Positions 42,533 to 51,848 are shown, counted from the first letter of the stretch. The stretch is 64,000 bases of DNA from CAVZXS01 sp963779325 (GCA_963779325.1 CAVZXS010000026.1:1-64000); one strand, 5' to 3'. A program made the numbers and translations. Notes: generated from the letters alone by a model not told the origin.

Positions 42533-42772
42533 AAGCCCGAAGGGGCTTAAATATAAATAGCCCGTTGAAACCCGGAGATAATGACACACCACATCATCTC
42601 TTCTTTACAACCCTGAAGGGGTTGAATATAATAGCATGAAAATATTTTTATCAAACCTGATTCCATTTTTATTCAGCAGATATTATTCAACCCCTTCAGG
42701 GTTGATGTGAACTTCATTACTATAATCCGCCGGCTACGCCGACGGTTATTGATATTTAAGCCCTTCGGGCTT
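42533..42772. repeat. Nested REP-like palindrome region
   Basis: Four GC-rich hairpins lie in the 480-base gap. AAGCCCGAAGGGGCTTAAAT (from 42533) is the inverted partner of ATTTAAGCCCTTCGGGCTT (ending 42772). Inside these, CAACCCTGAAGGGGTTGAAT (from 42608) is the inverted partner of ATTCAACCCCTTCAGGGTTG (ending 42704). A fifth short palindrome CCGCCGGCTACGCCGACGG is at 42727-42745. Each arm is itself a small hairpin, and the pairs nest symmetrically. This resembles mobilised repetitive extragenic palindromes (REP/BIME) of Bacteroidota. No gene is seen in this gap. Confidence 0.75.
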
Positions 42773-42892
42773 GCCCGAAAATATACTTGGGAAAAAGAAA
42801 AGAGTAGCAAGCTCGACAAAATAGGGTTGCGAAATAAACGCAGAATCTTAAATACAATTTAATCTATTATAACCGGTCGCAAAAAGCGCTTC

Positions 42893-44380
42893 TTACCAAA
42901 TCGATTTTAATTCATACACATAACAGTGCACCAGGCTGCCGTATCCGTCGTTATTAAAAAATTCAATGCCGTTATCTTTTTCACCTGGAAAAAGTTGTGC
43001 TGTAAAAACCCTTTCGCCGCCATTTATAAAAACCTCTGCGATACTCTTGTCAAAAAATACCCGCAGCTTCAGAGGACCGGTGAACGTATATGGCACTTCA
43101 TATCTGTTCATCTTTTCAAAATTTTTATTAAAAGACCGGTTCGCTGTTTTACTTCTGTCAATGTACAATATTTTCTTTTTCGTATCATACCCGATTTCTA
43201 AATAATTGCCATTGCCCGCCGCTATTCTTAACCCGGCTGTTGTATCCTTGCTGATACTCATCGCGGCATCAATTTCGCATTGCTGTGATGTAACGGGAAG
43301 CCGTGTGACATTTTTTAATGCTAATTTAAATTCCTTATAAATCATTTTTCTCTCACCGTTTATTTTTTCAACAGGCTTCTGAATAAGTATCCACTCATTA
43401 TTGATCTTCTTTACACTCAACGTCCGCGGTAAAGACATGGCTCCTTTCCACGGTGTCACAGGAATTTCATTGGCGTAGTTCCAATTATTTAACCAACCAA
43501 TAGCAACAGGTAAATGCCCGGCCGGCAATTGATTATACGTAATAGCTGCATAATAATCGGGGCCGTAGTCAGGGCGAAAAATTTTATCGGCAGAATTTTC
43601 ATTGGTAAATTTTACACCGTCAAACTCCCCGACAAAATATTGCATGGAAGCATTTTGAGAAGTTTGCAGCAGCCATTTCTTTTTTCCTTTCATGCCTTCT
43701 ACCGGTACTTGTATTAAATCAGGGCATTCCCACACACCGCTTGTGTCACCTGCAGGGCCGAAATCACTTAAATGTTTCCAGTCTTTTAAATTCCCGGAAG
43801 AATAAAATTGTACAAAATGTTCTACAGGAAACATTAAGGCCATTACCCAATAATTCCTGGGAGCATACCAAAATATTTTAGGGTCGCGGAAATCTTTTTT
43901 ACCCAAATCAAGAATCGGATTCTTGTTATACTTCGTCCAGGTAATACCATTATCTAAACTATACGCCAGGTGTTGCGACTGATTTTTATTTTCGATATGC
44001 CCGGTATAAATAGCTACCATCGGTATTACACCTGCTTTACCGAAGCCGCCGGTATTTTTTTTATCAACCACGCAGGTACCCGAAAAAATCATGGTATCTT
44101 TTTCTTCGGCTATAGCAATTGGTAAATGTTTCCAATGCACCAGGTCTTTACTTACTGCATGCGCCCATGTCATGTGGCCCCATACATTTCCAAAAGGATT
44201 GTGCTGGTAAAATAAATGATACTCGCCGTCGCGGTATACAAGCCCGTTGGGATCGTTGCACCAATTAACCGCCGGCGAAAAATGAAACCGCGGACGATAT
44301 TGTTCTTTGTACATACTATTTGTTTGCGCCACAGTAAATAAACTCAACCCTATACAAAATGAAAAAATAAAATATTTCAT
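42893..44380 (-). CDS. Glycoside hydrolase family 32 (fructan/sucrose fructosidase)
   Basis: This 495-residue secreted enzyme has signal peptide KYFIFSFCIGLSLFTVAQ. The GH32 catalytic nucleophile lies in NWCNDPNG near residue 41, the transition-state stabiliser in DFRDPKIFW near 160 and the acid/base glutamate in WECPDL near 210. A C-terminal beta-sandwich follows. It hydrolyses terminal beta-fructosyl bonds in sucrose, inulin or levan; which is not determinable here. The porter gene directly upstream in the operon suggests the released sugars are imported. No SusC/SusD pair is present. Confidence 0.9.
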   Translation of the reverse strand: MKYFIFSFCIGLSLFTVAQTNSMYKEQYRPRFHFSPAVNWCNDPNGLVYRDGEYHLFYQHNPFGNVWGHMTWAHAVSKDLVHWKHLPIAIAEEKDTMIFSGTCVVDKKNTGGFGKAGVIPMVAIYTGHIENKNQSQHLAYSLDNGITWTKYNKNPILDLGKKDFRDPKIFWYAPRNYWVMALMFPVEHFVQFYSSGNLKDWKHLSDFGPAGDTSGVWECPDLIQVPVEGMKGKKKWLLQTSQNASMQYFVGEFDGVKFTNENSADKIFRPDYGPDYYAAITYNQLPAGHLPVAIGWLNNWNYANEIPVTPWKGAMSLPRTLSVKKINNEWILIQKPVEKINGERKMIYKEFKLALKNVTRLPVTSQQCEIDAAMSISKDTTAGLRIAAGNGNYLEIGYDTKKKILYIDRSKTANRSFNKNFEKMNRYEVPYTFTGPLKLRVFFDKSIAEVFINGGERVFTAQLFPGEKDNGIEFFNNDGYGSLVHCYVYELKSIW

Positions 44381-44458
44381 GGTTAATTTTTTAAAAAATT
44401 AATTTCTCAGAAGCTGTTTAAAAATAGAATCTCGTTTCTCCATTATAGCTGATGGCGG

Positions 44459-44474
44459 CTCCGATAAATCGGAG
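44459..44474. repeat. Short intergenic hairpin
   Basis: CTCCGATAAATCGGAG can form a seven-pair hairpin in the 191-base gap between the porter and GH32 genes on the minus strand. It lacks a T-run and may be a transcript-processing or REP-like element within the operon. Confidence 0.4.
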
Positions 44475-44571
44475 AACAGCGGCGGCTCGCTATGGTTTCC
44501 CGTTGCATCATCGGGGTCGGCAAGCACAATAACAGTATAGAAAATTCACAGAATCATTTTTATAAAGTTTC

Positions 44572-45924
44572 TTACTCAGCAATCAATTTCTTTTCCAATT
44601 CTTCCAACGATACTCCTTTTGTTTCGGGCACTTTGGTAAGCACCCAAATAAGTTGCAGCACCATCATAAAAGCAAAGAAGGCGAAGATGGGCCAGGGGTT
44701 ATCTTTAAATATCCCGTCCTCTTTATCTAAAAACAATGGTGTAATCAGTGTGATAACAGCTGCGAATATCCAATGAATACTTGCACCGAATGATTGACCC
44801 ATTGACCTGATTTTATTAGGAAATATTTCAGAAATAAAAACCCAGATGACAGCGCCCTGTCCAACAGCATGTGCCGCAATAAACAGTAATAAAAATGATA
44901 ACAAAAGCGCCGGAGAGGCATGCGAATAAAAACTCCATGCCACCAAAGCAAGACTGAGAATATATCCGAATGAACCGATTATAAGCAATGTCTTTCTGCC
45001 AAGCCTGTCGATAAGATAAAGCCCGACAAAAGTGAAAATTAAATTAGTGCCGCCGATAGCAATGGAATTGAGCAACGAATCTTTTTCAGCCAACCCCGCT
45101 CTTTCCAAAATTTCGGGAGCATAGTAAAGAATAAAATTGATACCGGACAGTTGATTAAAAAAAGCAACCATAAAAGCCAGGTAGATTACTTTTTTGTTTT
45201 TTGCATTGAAAAAAGCCGATGTACTTTCAATGGTTTCGCTGTGTTTGTTACTTTCAATAATAGTCGCTACTTCAGCTTCTACATCCTGCACACCAATATC
45301 AGCAAGTGTTTTTTTGGCGTTTACTAAATCATTCTTTTTTGTAATCAACCATCGCGGACTTTCAGGAATCCGTAATACCAAAATTGTATAAATAAGAGAC
45401 GGAATGGCTAATACGCCCAGCATCCATCGCCAATCATTGGCGCCATCGAAACCCTTTAAAAAATAGTTGGAAAGAAAAGCGACTAATATACCGAACACGA
45501 TATTAAATTGGTACATAGCCGTCAACCGGCCCCTGATAGCAGGAGTAGAAATTTCTGAAATATACGTTGGCGCTACTACCGATGAAACGCCGATACCGAT
45601 ACCGCCTATAAAACGAAAGAAAGAAAAAGTATAAGGATCAGGCGCCAATGCGGAACCGAATGCAGAAACAGCGAATAAAATTCCAATCCAGAGCAATACT
45701 TTTTTTCTGCCGTATATTTCTGTGGGTATACCGCCAAAGATGGCGCCAAGCACCGTTCCCCATAATGCCATAGACATAATAAAGAATCCGTGAAACAGCG
45801 GAGAAGTATGCCATAAATCTTTTATAGGTTGGTTGGCGCCGGAAATGACCACGGTATCGAAACCAAAAATAAAACCGGCAAGTGCGGCCACTAGAGACCA
45901 GGTAAGTAATTTATTCTTATTCAT
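44572..45924 (-). CDS. Sugar porter, major facilitator superfamily
   Basis: This 450-residue protein has twelve predicted membrane helices and sugar-porter signatures. They are GFIFGFDTVVISGANQPI at the N-terminus, GGIPTEIYGRKKVLLWIG (the G-x3-D/E-R-x-G-R-R/K loop), PESPRWL near the middle, and PETKGVSLEELEKKL at the C-terminus. It probably imports a hexose or fructose-containing sugar with protons. The GH32 gene follows on the same strand after 191 bases, linking extracellular fructan cleavage to uptake. The kdsB gene upstream is only 35 bases away, so all three may be co-transcribed. Confidence 0.9.
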   Translation of the reverse strand: MNKNKLLTWSLVAALAGFIFGFDTVVISGANQPIKDLWHTSPLFHGFFIMSMALWGTVLGAIFGGIPTEIYGRKKVLLWIGILFAVSAFGSALAPDPYTFSFFRFIGGIGIGVSSVVAPTYISEISTPAIRGRLTAMYQFNIVFGILVAFLSNYFLKGFDGANDWRWMLGVLAIPSLIYTILVLRIPESPRWLITKKNDLVNAKKTLADIGVQDVEAEVATIIESNKHSETIESTSAFFNAKNKKVIYLAFMVAFFNQLSGINFILYYAPEILERAGLAEKDSLLNSIAIGGTNLIFTFVGLYLIDRLGRKTLLIIGSFGYILSLALVAWSFYSHASPALLLSFLLLFIAAHAVGQGAVIWVFISEIFPNKIRSMGQSFGASIHWIFAAVITLITPLFLDKEDGIFKDNPWPIFAFFAFMMVLQLIWVLTKVPETKGVSLEELEKKLIAE

Positions 45925-45959
45925 AAGCGGTAAGTATATTAAAGAGAAAGATAAGAAAA

Positions 45960-46685
45960 CTAAAGCAACTTAGCGGCTCTTTCCAAATCTTGCGGTGTAT
46001 CAATCTCAATACCCATATAATTGGTCAGCACCATCTTTAACGAAACACCATTTTCTAAATAACGGAGGCATTCAATTTTTTCCACAGCTTCCAATGGTGT
46101 AACGGGCCAGTTGGTAAAATTGAGTAACGCCTGTTTACGAAATGCGTATACACCGATATGCTCGTAATAAACCGTCTTGCTGTTTTTATCTCTCGGGTAA
46201 GGAATTACACTGCGGCTGAAAAAAAGCGAATTCATATTTTTATCGACAGCTACTTTTACATAGTTGGGATCTTCAATTGATTTTTGATCTTTCAGTTCCT
46301 GCATCAGGCTGGCTACCTGTACCTGTTTGCCGGCTTCGCCTTCAAATACTTTTAACAATTTTTCCAACGGTTCTTTTTTCACGAAGGGTTCATCGCCCTG
46401 TACGTTTACCACAATATCCACGTTTATATCAGCAACTGCTTCGGCTATACGATCGCTGCCGCTTTCATGCTGCTTTTTACTCATCACGGCTTTGCCGCCG
46501 CGGCCGGTTATTTCATTAAAAATAATTTCACTGTCGGTTACTACCATTACTTCATCAAACAAACCGGTAGCCACTGTATTATCATAGGTATGTCGAATCA
46601 CAGTTTTATCGCCCAGCAGCTGCATCAGCTTAGCGGGAAAACGTGTGGCCGAATAGCGGGCCGGTATCATAGCAATTTTATTCAT
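45960..46685 (-). CDS. kdsB: 3-deoxy-manno-octulosonate cytidylyltransferase
   Basis: This 241-residue CMP-Kdo synthetase has the N-terminal nucleotidyltransferase motif IPARYSATRFPAKLM, and VVTDSEIIFNEI and VNVQGDEPF as the CTP-binding and catalytic region. A C-terminal GIEIDTPQDLERA closes it. It activates Kdo (or 8-amino-Kdo) as the CMP sugar for lipid A-core assembly in the cytoplasm. The KdnB-like enzyme nearby hints at 8-amino-Kdo use. All key motifs are intact. Confidence 0.94.
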   Translation of the reverse strand: MNKIAMIPARYSATRFPAKLMQLLGDKTVIRHTYDNTVATGLFDEVMVVTDSEIIFNEITGRGGKAVMSKKQHESGSDRIAEAVADINVDIVVNVQGDEPFVKKEPLEKLLKVFEGEAGKQVQVASLMQELKDQKSIEDPNYVKVAVDKNMNSLFFSRSVIPYPRDKNSKTVYYEHIGVYAFRKQALLNFTNWPVTPLEAVEKIECLRYLENGVSLKMVLTNYMGIEIDTPQDLERAAKLL

Positions 46686-46716
46686 TATTAATTAATAATT
46701 ATTAATTACTGATATG

Positions 46717-47481
46717 TTATACTCCACCTCCGAAAGATATAACCAACTGGCCCGCCATTTGAAATATATAAAAAATATAATAGGCTCCATCTGAAAACTC
46801 AACGGTAATTTTTGATATAGTATTGGTTTCTTCTGTTTTTGTAACCGTTATTTTGTGTTCGGTTTCTTCAGGTTTTGGTTTCTTTGTTTTGTTTTCGGCA
46901 GGAAAAACATCATTGGCTGCAAAAACATTTTTGAACTCGGGAATCAGTCTTACTAAAACAAAACCCTGCTGCAAGGTAAGTTCAGGTAAAAAATAAACAT
47001 CTTCATTGGCTTCGTACCAAAGAATATCATGATGCTCCGCTCCGTTTTTATACAATTGCTTTTTCAATACGTAGCCGCCTTCAGTGATTTCCTGTGTAGT
47101 GCCGTTTTTTACAGTTATAGCCGGGCCTGCAACCGTGCTTAGTTGCGCCAGGTATTCTTTCATTGTTTTTACGCTTGCCCCCGGAGCCGGCATTGGCAAC
47201 AGGTAGGAACTTACTACATAACCCGTCTTACCTTTATAGGTTGTCTTTACCCAGTAACCTTCCATTCCTTCCGTAACAACAGATTTTATTTCGTCATAAT
47301 TGTATGTCGCTTTAATTTTAGTGCCGTAGGGAATTTTATCAAGTACTGCGGAACCCGCCTCAGGTTTTTCGCGGATGCTTAGGCCGCTTTTGGCCGCTAC
47401 GTACTCGTCCTTTAGACTAATGTACTGAGCAGATGAAAAAAATGAAGTGAAGACAAAAAGGGATAAAAATAATTTTCTCAT
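46717..47481 (-). CDS. Secreted SH3-domain protein
   Basis: This 254-residue protein has signal peptide RKLFLSLFVFTSFFSSAQ. A bacterial SH3 domain covers about residues 27-95 (AAKSGLSIREKPEAGSAVLDKIPYG, then GYWVKTTYKGKTGYVVSSYLLP). The rest is an unassigned beta-rich C-terminal region that ends YYIFYIFQMAGQLVISFGGG. The domain typically binds cell-wall peptides, so a periplasmic envelope role is likely. It starts 32 bases upstream of kdsB on the same strand, and its function is otherwise unknown. Confidence 0.78.
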   Translation of the reverse strand: MRKLFLSLFVFTSFFSSAQYISLKDEYVAAKSGLSIREKPEAGSAVLDKIPYGTKIKATYNYDEIKSVVTEGMEGYWVKTTYKGKTGYVVSSYLLPMPAPGASVKTMKEYLAQLSTVAGPAITVKNGTTQEITEGGYVLKKQLYKNGAEHHDILWYEANEDVYFLPELTLQQGFVLVRLIPEFKNVFAANDVFPAENKTKKPKPEETEHKITVTKTEETNTISKITVEFSDGAYYIFYIFQMAGQLVISFGGGV

Positions 47482-47596
47482 AAGTGTTTGACTGTTTTAT
47501 AAAATCATTTTCGATATATGATGAAAGGATTACAAAAGATGAATGTGCGACGCCACCGGAGCTTAATTGATAGACGAACCTCCGGTCAATAAAAAT

Positions 47597-48427
47597 TTAT
47601 TCATCTAATAGTTTTTGAAATGGCTTTTTCATTAAAGCGGCCAGGTCTTCGTCTTTTTCATTGGAATAATACCTGTCCAACCCGTAACGGATTTTTTTTG
47701 GATCAAGTTGCATGTACGTTCCGAACAACCGGTCCCAAATAGAAAACACCGCGCCGTAGTTACTGTCGGTATAAGGTTGTTTCCAATGATGATGCACTTT
47801 GTGCATATTGGGCGACACGAGTACATAACTCAATCCTTTGTCCAACCAAGCCGGCAAAGAAATATTGGCATGTGTAAATGCTACAAATACGGTGAGTACC
47901 GTTTGGTAAATCATAACGGCATAAATGGGCGCACCGCAAATAATAATGGCTATTAAAAAAAATATGCCGCGCCAAATACTTTCTAATGGATGGTGACGCA
48001 GACCCGAAGTGACATCTACATTATTATCGGCATGATGAATAATGTGCATGCGCCAGAACAGGGGAACCTTATGTTCTATCATGTGCGACATCCAGCCGCC
48101 GAATAAATCTAATACCAATGCGGAAACGATAACTGTCAATAATACGGATGTGCCGAGCCAATAAACCAATCCGAATTTTTCTGCAGCCGCCCAATCGGAA
48201 AGTTTAACTATTAAAACACCGAAGCCGGTATGAATAATAAGATGTATAACGGTAAAAGTTAGGTTAACGGCCGCATGGCGCAGTTTTGTTTTTTTATATT
48301 TCAATGTAAGCAGCGGGATAGCGCCTTCAATAATCCATAGAATAATCAGCGAGCCTACAATAAAAGCCATCCGTTCAACGGGTCGTTGTTCAAGGGTAGA
48401 AAAATAATTGATGATTTTATCCCACAT
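47597..48427 (-). CDS. Sterol desaturase/fatty acid hydroxylase-family membrane protein
   Basis: This 276-residue protein has four to five membrane helices and the eight-histidine metal cluster of the family: HMIEH, RMHIIHHADNNVD and HKVHHHWKQPYTDSNYG, with GLRHHP between them. Such di-iron enzymes hydroxylate or desaturate lipids, for example sphingolipid or sterol substrates. The substrate is not known in Bacteroidota members. It is a single gene followed by a 700-base gap upstream with decayed sequence. Length is normal. Confidence 0.87.
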   Translation of the reverse strand: MWDKIINYFSTLEQRPVERMAFIVGSLIILWIIEGAIPLLTLKYKKTKLRHAAVNLTFTVIHLIIHTGFGVLIVKLSDWAAAEKFGLVYWLGTSVLLTVIVSALVLDLFGGWMSHMIEHKVPLFWRMHIIHHADNNVDVTSGLRHHPLESIWRGIFFLIAIIICGAPIYAVMIYQTVLTVFVAFTHANISLPAWLDKGLSYVLVSPNMHKVHHHWKQPYTDSNYGAVFSIWDRLFGTYMQLDPKKIRYGLDRYYSNEKDEDLAALMKKPFQKLLDE

Positions 48428-48543
48428 AGATGCTATTTGAACTGAAAGTTACGAAGGAAAAAGCAAGAGCCTCGATTTTAATGTTGAAAAGGATGCATTC
48501 TGAATTTTCGCAATGTTAACCTACTTTTATCGAATGTTGTTAT

Positions 48544-48738
48544 TTGCAGTTACTAAGGTTTCCGCATGAACATCGGTTCAGGTTCTTCTGTGGAGGGAAG
48601 CAATTCTTAATTGCAGAAAAAAAGCTACGCTATGAAAAATCAGGAAAGTTCTTCTTCAAGTATCTTTGCCTCGTTAAATCTTTCGATCAATTGAAACAAT
48701 GGTATACCTGTTCAACAGGCATGCGTAAGAGGTTTTAA
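48544..48738 (+). other. Basic unassigned open frame in a decayed intergenic region
   Basis: The 720-base gap between the hydroxylase and dnaN shows several short open frames, none convincing. This one runs from a TTG and encodes a basic stretch (KKLRYEKSGKFFFKYLCLVK) ending GMRKRF. No family is recognised and it may not be translated. The same gap holds the DUF2007 pseudogene at 48816-49044. Confidence 0.2.
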
Positions 48739-48815
48739 AAATTCGAGTAACAAAGATCCAGTTACCGGTTTGCGAGATATTACCATTTCAATATTATTGA
48801 GTCCAATACGGCAAG

Positions 48816-49044
48816 CTATTCTATTTTCTCTTTCGGCCTGGACTGTTTCGACAAACCAATCGCTCTTTCAGACCGTTCTTTACTACCGTCAACTTTGTAC
48901 CTCCCATGCATTATACCAAAGGGATTGATCGTAACGGTATTTTCATCTTCAAGATGGCAATTAATACCCGCATCCTGCAACATAGTTAACGCAATATTGG
49001 CTTCTATATAATTCGTAAAAGCGATTTAGTAATACAAAACTCAT
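48816..49044 (-). pseudogene. DUF2007-family protein pseudogene with two frameshifts
   Basis: Starting at the ATG at 49044 the frame reads MSFVLLNRF. A one-base shift at the four-A run 49017-49020 (four T on the coding strand) then continues as TNYIEANIALTMLQDAGINC and HLEDENTVTINPF. This is the recognisable core of the DUF2007 (putative signal-transducing) family: YIEAxIAxxxLxxxGINCxLxDENTVTI. Near 48890 a second shift is needed to recover GGTKLTVVKNGLKERL, the normal continuation. Each frame alone stops early. With two independent lesions this is a real pseudogene rather than programmed recoding, unless both are assembly errors. Confidence 0.6.
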
Positions 49045-49150
49045 GAAAGACGATTTGCAAGTACATTAATAAACTAAATATTAAAAGAAAAGTCCATTCG
49101 ATAATTCAACGTTTTGTTACTCAGCTCAATGAATCATTATAATCAAAACT

Positions 49151-50266
49151 TTACTGATTCAGCATCAGCGGCATTACCAGCATCATCAGCTCTTCATTAT
49201 CATCCTGCTCGGTTGGTTTTATAATGCCGGCTTTTGTCGGTGTGCTCAATTCCATTCTTACTTCATCGCCATCGGCCGCATTCAGCATTTCTATTAAAAA
49301 TCGTGCATTAAATGCAATGGTTAAATCTTCACCATCATAACGGCATTTCATTCTTTCATTACCTTCAAAACTAAAGTCAACATCCTGCGCAGCCAATTGC
49401 AATTCGCTGCCGCTTATATTCAGGGCTACCTGGTTGGTGCTTTTATTACTGAAAATACTTACCCGACGCAATGCACTTTGAAAATCGCTTTTAGCTACTA
49501 CCAATTTATACGGATTGTCGGAAGGTATTACCACTTTATAATCCGGGAAACGGGCATCAATCAACCGGCAACTCATTTGCGTAGTGCCGTGTTTTACAAA
49601 TAAATGATTGCTGTTATAGCTTACGGTAATTTCATCTTCATTTACCGGTAAAGCGGTTTTTAATAAGTTGAGCGGTTTGCGGGGTACAATAAATGAATCG
49701 GTCTTAGGGCAGCTCACATCTTTTCTTTTATATTTTACCAAACGGTGCGCATCGGTAGCTACCACCTGCAATCCTTTTTTATCCAGCTCAAAAAATACAC
49801 CCGTCATAGCCGGGCGCAAATCATCGTTACTGGTGGCAAATATGGTTTTGTTAATAGCCGTAACCAAGCCCGAAGCCGTCATGGTAAAAGAAGTGGTGTC
49901 ATCCGCACCGGGTTCTTTCGGAAAATTATCGGGGTTTTCGCCCATTACCTTATACTTACCGTTGTCGCTGGTAAGTTCTATACCAAAATTTTTATCAATA
50001 GTAAACGTAAGCGGTTGGTCAGGAATATTTTTCAGGGAATCGAGCAAAATTTTAGCCGGAATACAAACCTTACCGCTGTCCTTCGCTTCTATATCCATTT
50101 GCACACGCATCACGGTTTCCAGGTCGGTAGCTACTACAGTCAGTTTGTTTTTTTCTATTTCAAATAAAAAATCTTCCAGTATGGGCAACACGGTATTGGC
50201 ATTAATAACGCCGGCTATATGTTGCAACTGTTTTAGTAAAGCCGAAGAGGAAACTATAAATTTCAT
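49151..50266 (-). CDS. dnaN: DNA polymerase III beta subunit (sliding clamp)
   Basis: The sliding clamp is 371 residues when started at the ATG at 50266 (MKFIVSSSALLKQLQHI). The frame also extends 55 codons upstream to a TTG, but that part is not clamp sequence and the start chosen matches the family. Three repeated domains follow: VLPILEDFLFEIEKNKL and VATDLETVMRVQ; FVATSNDDLRPAMTGVFFEL (as IFATSNDDLRPAMTG) and VATDAHRLVKYKR; and the C-terminal GDEVRMELSTPTKAGIIKPTE with the end PLMLNQ. It forms a dimer ring around DNA and binds polymerase III and mismatch-repair proteins. No dnaA or recF neighbour is present. Confidence 0.95.
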   Translation of the reverse strand: MKFIVSSSALLKQLQHIAGVINANTVLPILEDFLFEIEKNKLTVVATDLETVMRVQMDIEAKDSGKVCIPAKILLDSLKNIPDQPLTFTIDKNFGIELTSDNGKYKVMGENPDNFPKEPGADDTTSFTMTASGLVTAINKTIFATSNDDLRPAMTGVFFELDKKGLQVVATDAHRLVKYKRKDVSCPKTDSFIVPRKPLNLLKTALPVNEDEITVSYNSNHLFVKHGTTQMSCRLIDARFPDYKVVIPSDNPYKLVVAKSDFQSALRRVSIFSNKSTNQVALNISGSELQLAAQDVDFSFEGNERMKCRYDGEDLTIAFNARFLIEMLNAADGDEVRMELSTPTKAGIIKPTEQDDNEELMMLVMPLMLNQ

Positions 50267-50507
50267 AAGTCTATTTAATTGATATAATGAATCGGAAACG
50301 ACCGGGGCGAAGCTAATGATTTTTAGTTTATGGCGAACAGGCCCGGCGGCTAAGTGGATTAATTGTTGCGGATTGCTTACCTGCTTCGTATAGTTCAGCA
50401 GTTGTTTTCCCCGGTCGGCTCTTTTTGACAAATTTCTTCCCGTTTACCCGCTTGTTTCATGTAGCTTCTTTCCTTATCTTGCTTTTCTGTAAAACACATT
50501 TTAACCT

Positions 50508-51830
50508 ATGCTGAATAAACTCTTCGGGTGGGGCAAAAAAAAGGAAGAAGACCCTGCCGCGCTGCCTTCCGTTATTTTTGGTCGCTACTCCGACAACAAC
50601 AAACCCCTGCGCAAAGTAAACCGCTGGACGGAAGCCGACAACCTTTTTAAAGAAAAAAAGCATTACGAAAGTATGGACGCTTTTTTTGATTACCTGAAAG
50701 ATGATGAAGCGGCCAATGTAGTGTATGAACGCACCGGCGAATCAGGCAAATTTCATTTCTACCAGGGATCAAAAATGGTACGCGGTGTGTTTGCCGATAA
50801 TCATTTACGTGCCGAAGTAACGCTGGCCAATATGCCGCAGGCAAGTGTGCCGGTCATGCGGCGCTTATTGGAAATGAATTTTAATTTATTCTACAGCCGT
50901 TTTGCACTGGACGGCGAGCGGCTCTGTATGCGTTTTGACACCAATGTGAACGCCGCCAATCCCAACAAACTCTATTACGGACTAAAAGAATTGGCCACCA
51001 AGGGGGATAAACAGGATGATTTATTGGTAAAAGATTTTGAAACATTACAAACCATCGATACGGAACATGTAACGGAGTTGCCGGCGGCCGAAAAAGAAAT
51101 AAAGTTTACCTATTTTCAAAAATGGATAACAGAAACGCTTGACCTGATAAATACACTGGATGCAGATAAATTCAGCGGCGGTATCGCTTACCTGTTATTA
51201 GTATTGGTTTATCGTATAGATTATTTAATAGTGCCCGAAGGAAAATTACTGCACGAGCTGGAAGAAATAGCCAATATTTATTTTAAAAAAGACGAAAGAG
51301 CTACCGGCGAAAAAAACCGCGACATGCTGGAAGCATTTAAAAAAATGCAGGCCAAAACCAAAGAAGAAGTTTTCCCCTATCTCTTCCGAAGCAAACATAC
51401 ATTTGCCATAGTAGCGCCGCAGGTACACAAAACCATTGCCGATGCTGTTTATGCCGCCAATCAAAATATAATTTGGTACAGGGATAATAACTACCCGCAA
51501 ATAGCCGCGCAAATAACGGAATACGGTTTACTTTTTTGCCAATTCTCTTACAGTATGCCCCGGCCGGTTACGGATTTAATTCAATTATTTATGCGGGTGA
51601 ACCACAGTGATTATTTTGCCGCACTGGGATATCCTTCACTTTACAATAAAACCGCCAATCAATTTGAAAAAGAGAAAATAAAAGAGCAGGTATACGCCGT
51701 ACTTGAAAAATGGAAAGTAAAATACCCGCTGATGAATGTAAAGATTGAAAATATAAATTATGAGAACCTCGTGAATTTTAATCACAGTTTCTCTACCGAG
51801 ATAGAACTGTTAAACACCGAACCGAAATAA
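50508..51830 (+). CDS. Cytoplasmic protein with YbjN/secretion-chaperone-like domain
   Basis: This 440-residue protein has no signal peptide or membrane helix. Residues about 48-160 (ESMDAFFDYLKDDEAANVV, GVFADNHLRAEVTLANMPQ and LLEMNFNLFYSRFALDGERL) have the alternating strand-helix pattern of the YbjN/type III secretion chaperone-like fold. A long helical region follows (ELEEIANIYFKKDERATGEKN), then a C-terminal region with IKFTYFQKWITETLDLI and a second YbjN-like pattern is not clear. Function is unknown. It sits 18 bases before the trypsin-like protease gene, which carries its own YbjN-like domain, so the two proteins are likely partners. This is inference from fold pattern only. Confidence 0.6.
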   Translation: MLNKLFGWGKKKEEDPAALPSVIFGRYSDNNKPLRKVNRWTEADNLFKEKKHYESMDAFFDYLKDDEAANVVYERTGESGKFHFYQGSKMVRGVFADNHLRAEVTLANMPQASVPVMRRLLEMNFNLFYSRFALDGERLCMRFDTNVNAANPNKLYYGLKELATKGDKQDDLLVKDFETLQTIDTEHVTELPAAEKEIKFTYFQKWITETLDLINTLDADKFSGGIAYLLLVLVYRIDYLIVPEGKLLHELEEIANIYFKKDERATGEKNRDMLEAFKKMQAKTKEEVFPYLFRSKHTFAIVAPQVHKTIADAVYAANQNIIWYRDNNYPQIAAQITEYGLLFCQFSYSMPRPVTDLIQLFMRVNHSDYFAALGYPSLYNKTANQFEKEKIKEQVYAVLEKWKVKYPLMNVKIENINYENLVNFNHSFSTEIELLNTEPK

Positions 51831-51848
51831 TTTTTATAAAAGAATTAT

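Noticed and set aside
42533..42772. Palindromic cluster as a CRISPR array or a tRNA-like region
   Set aside because: The copies are inverted pairs rather than direct repeats with regular spacing and do not fold as tRNA.
49668..50282. 204-residue frame on the plus strand opposite dnaN
   Set aside because: It is the antisense shadow of dnaN, with a serine- and threonine-rich composition typical of antisense frames.
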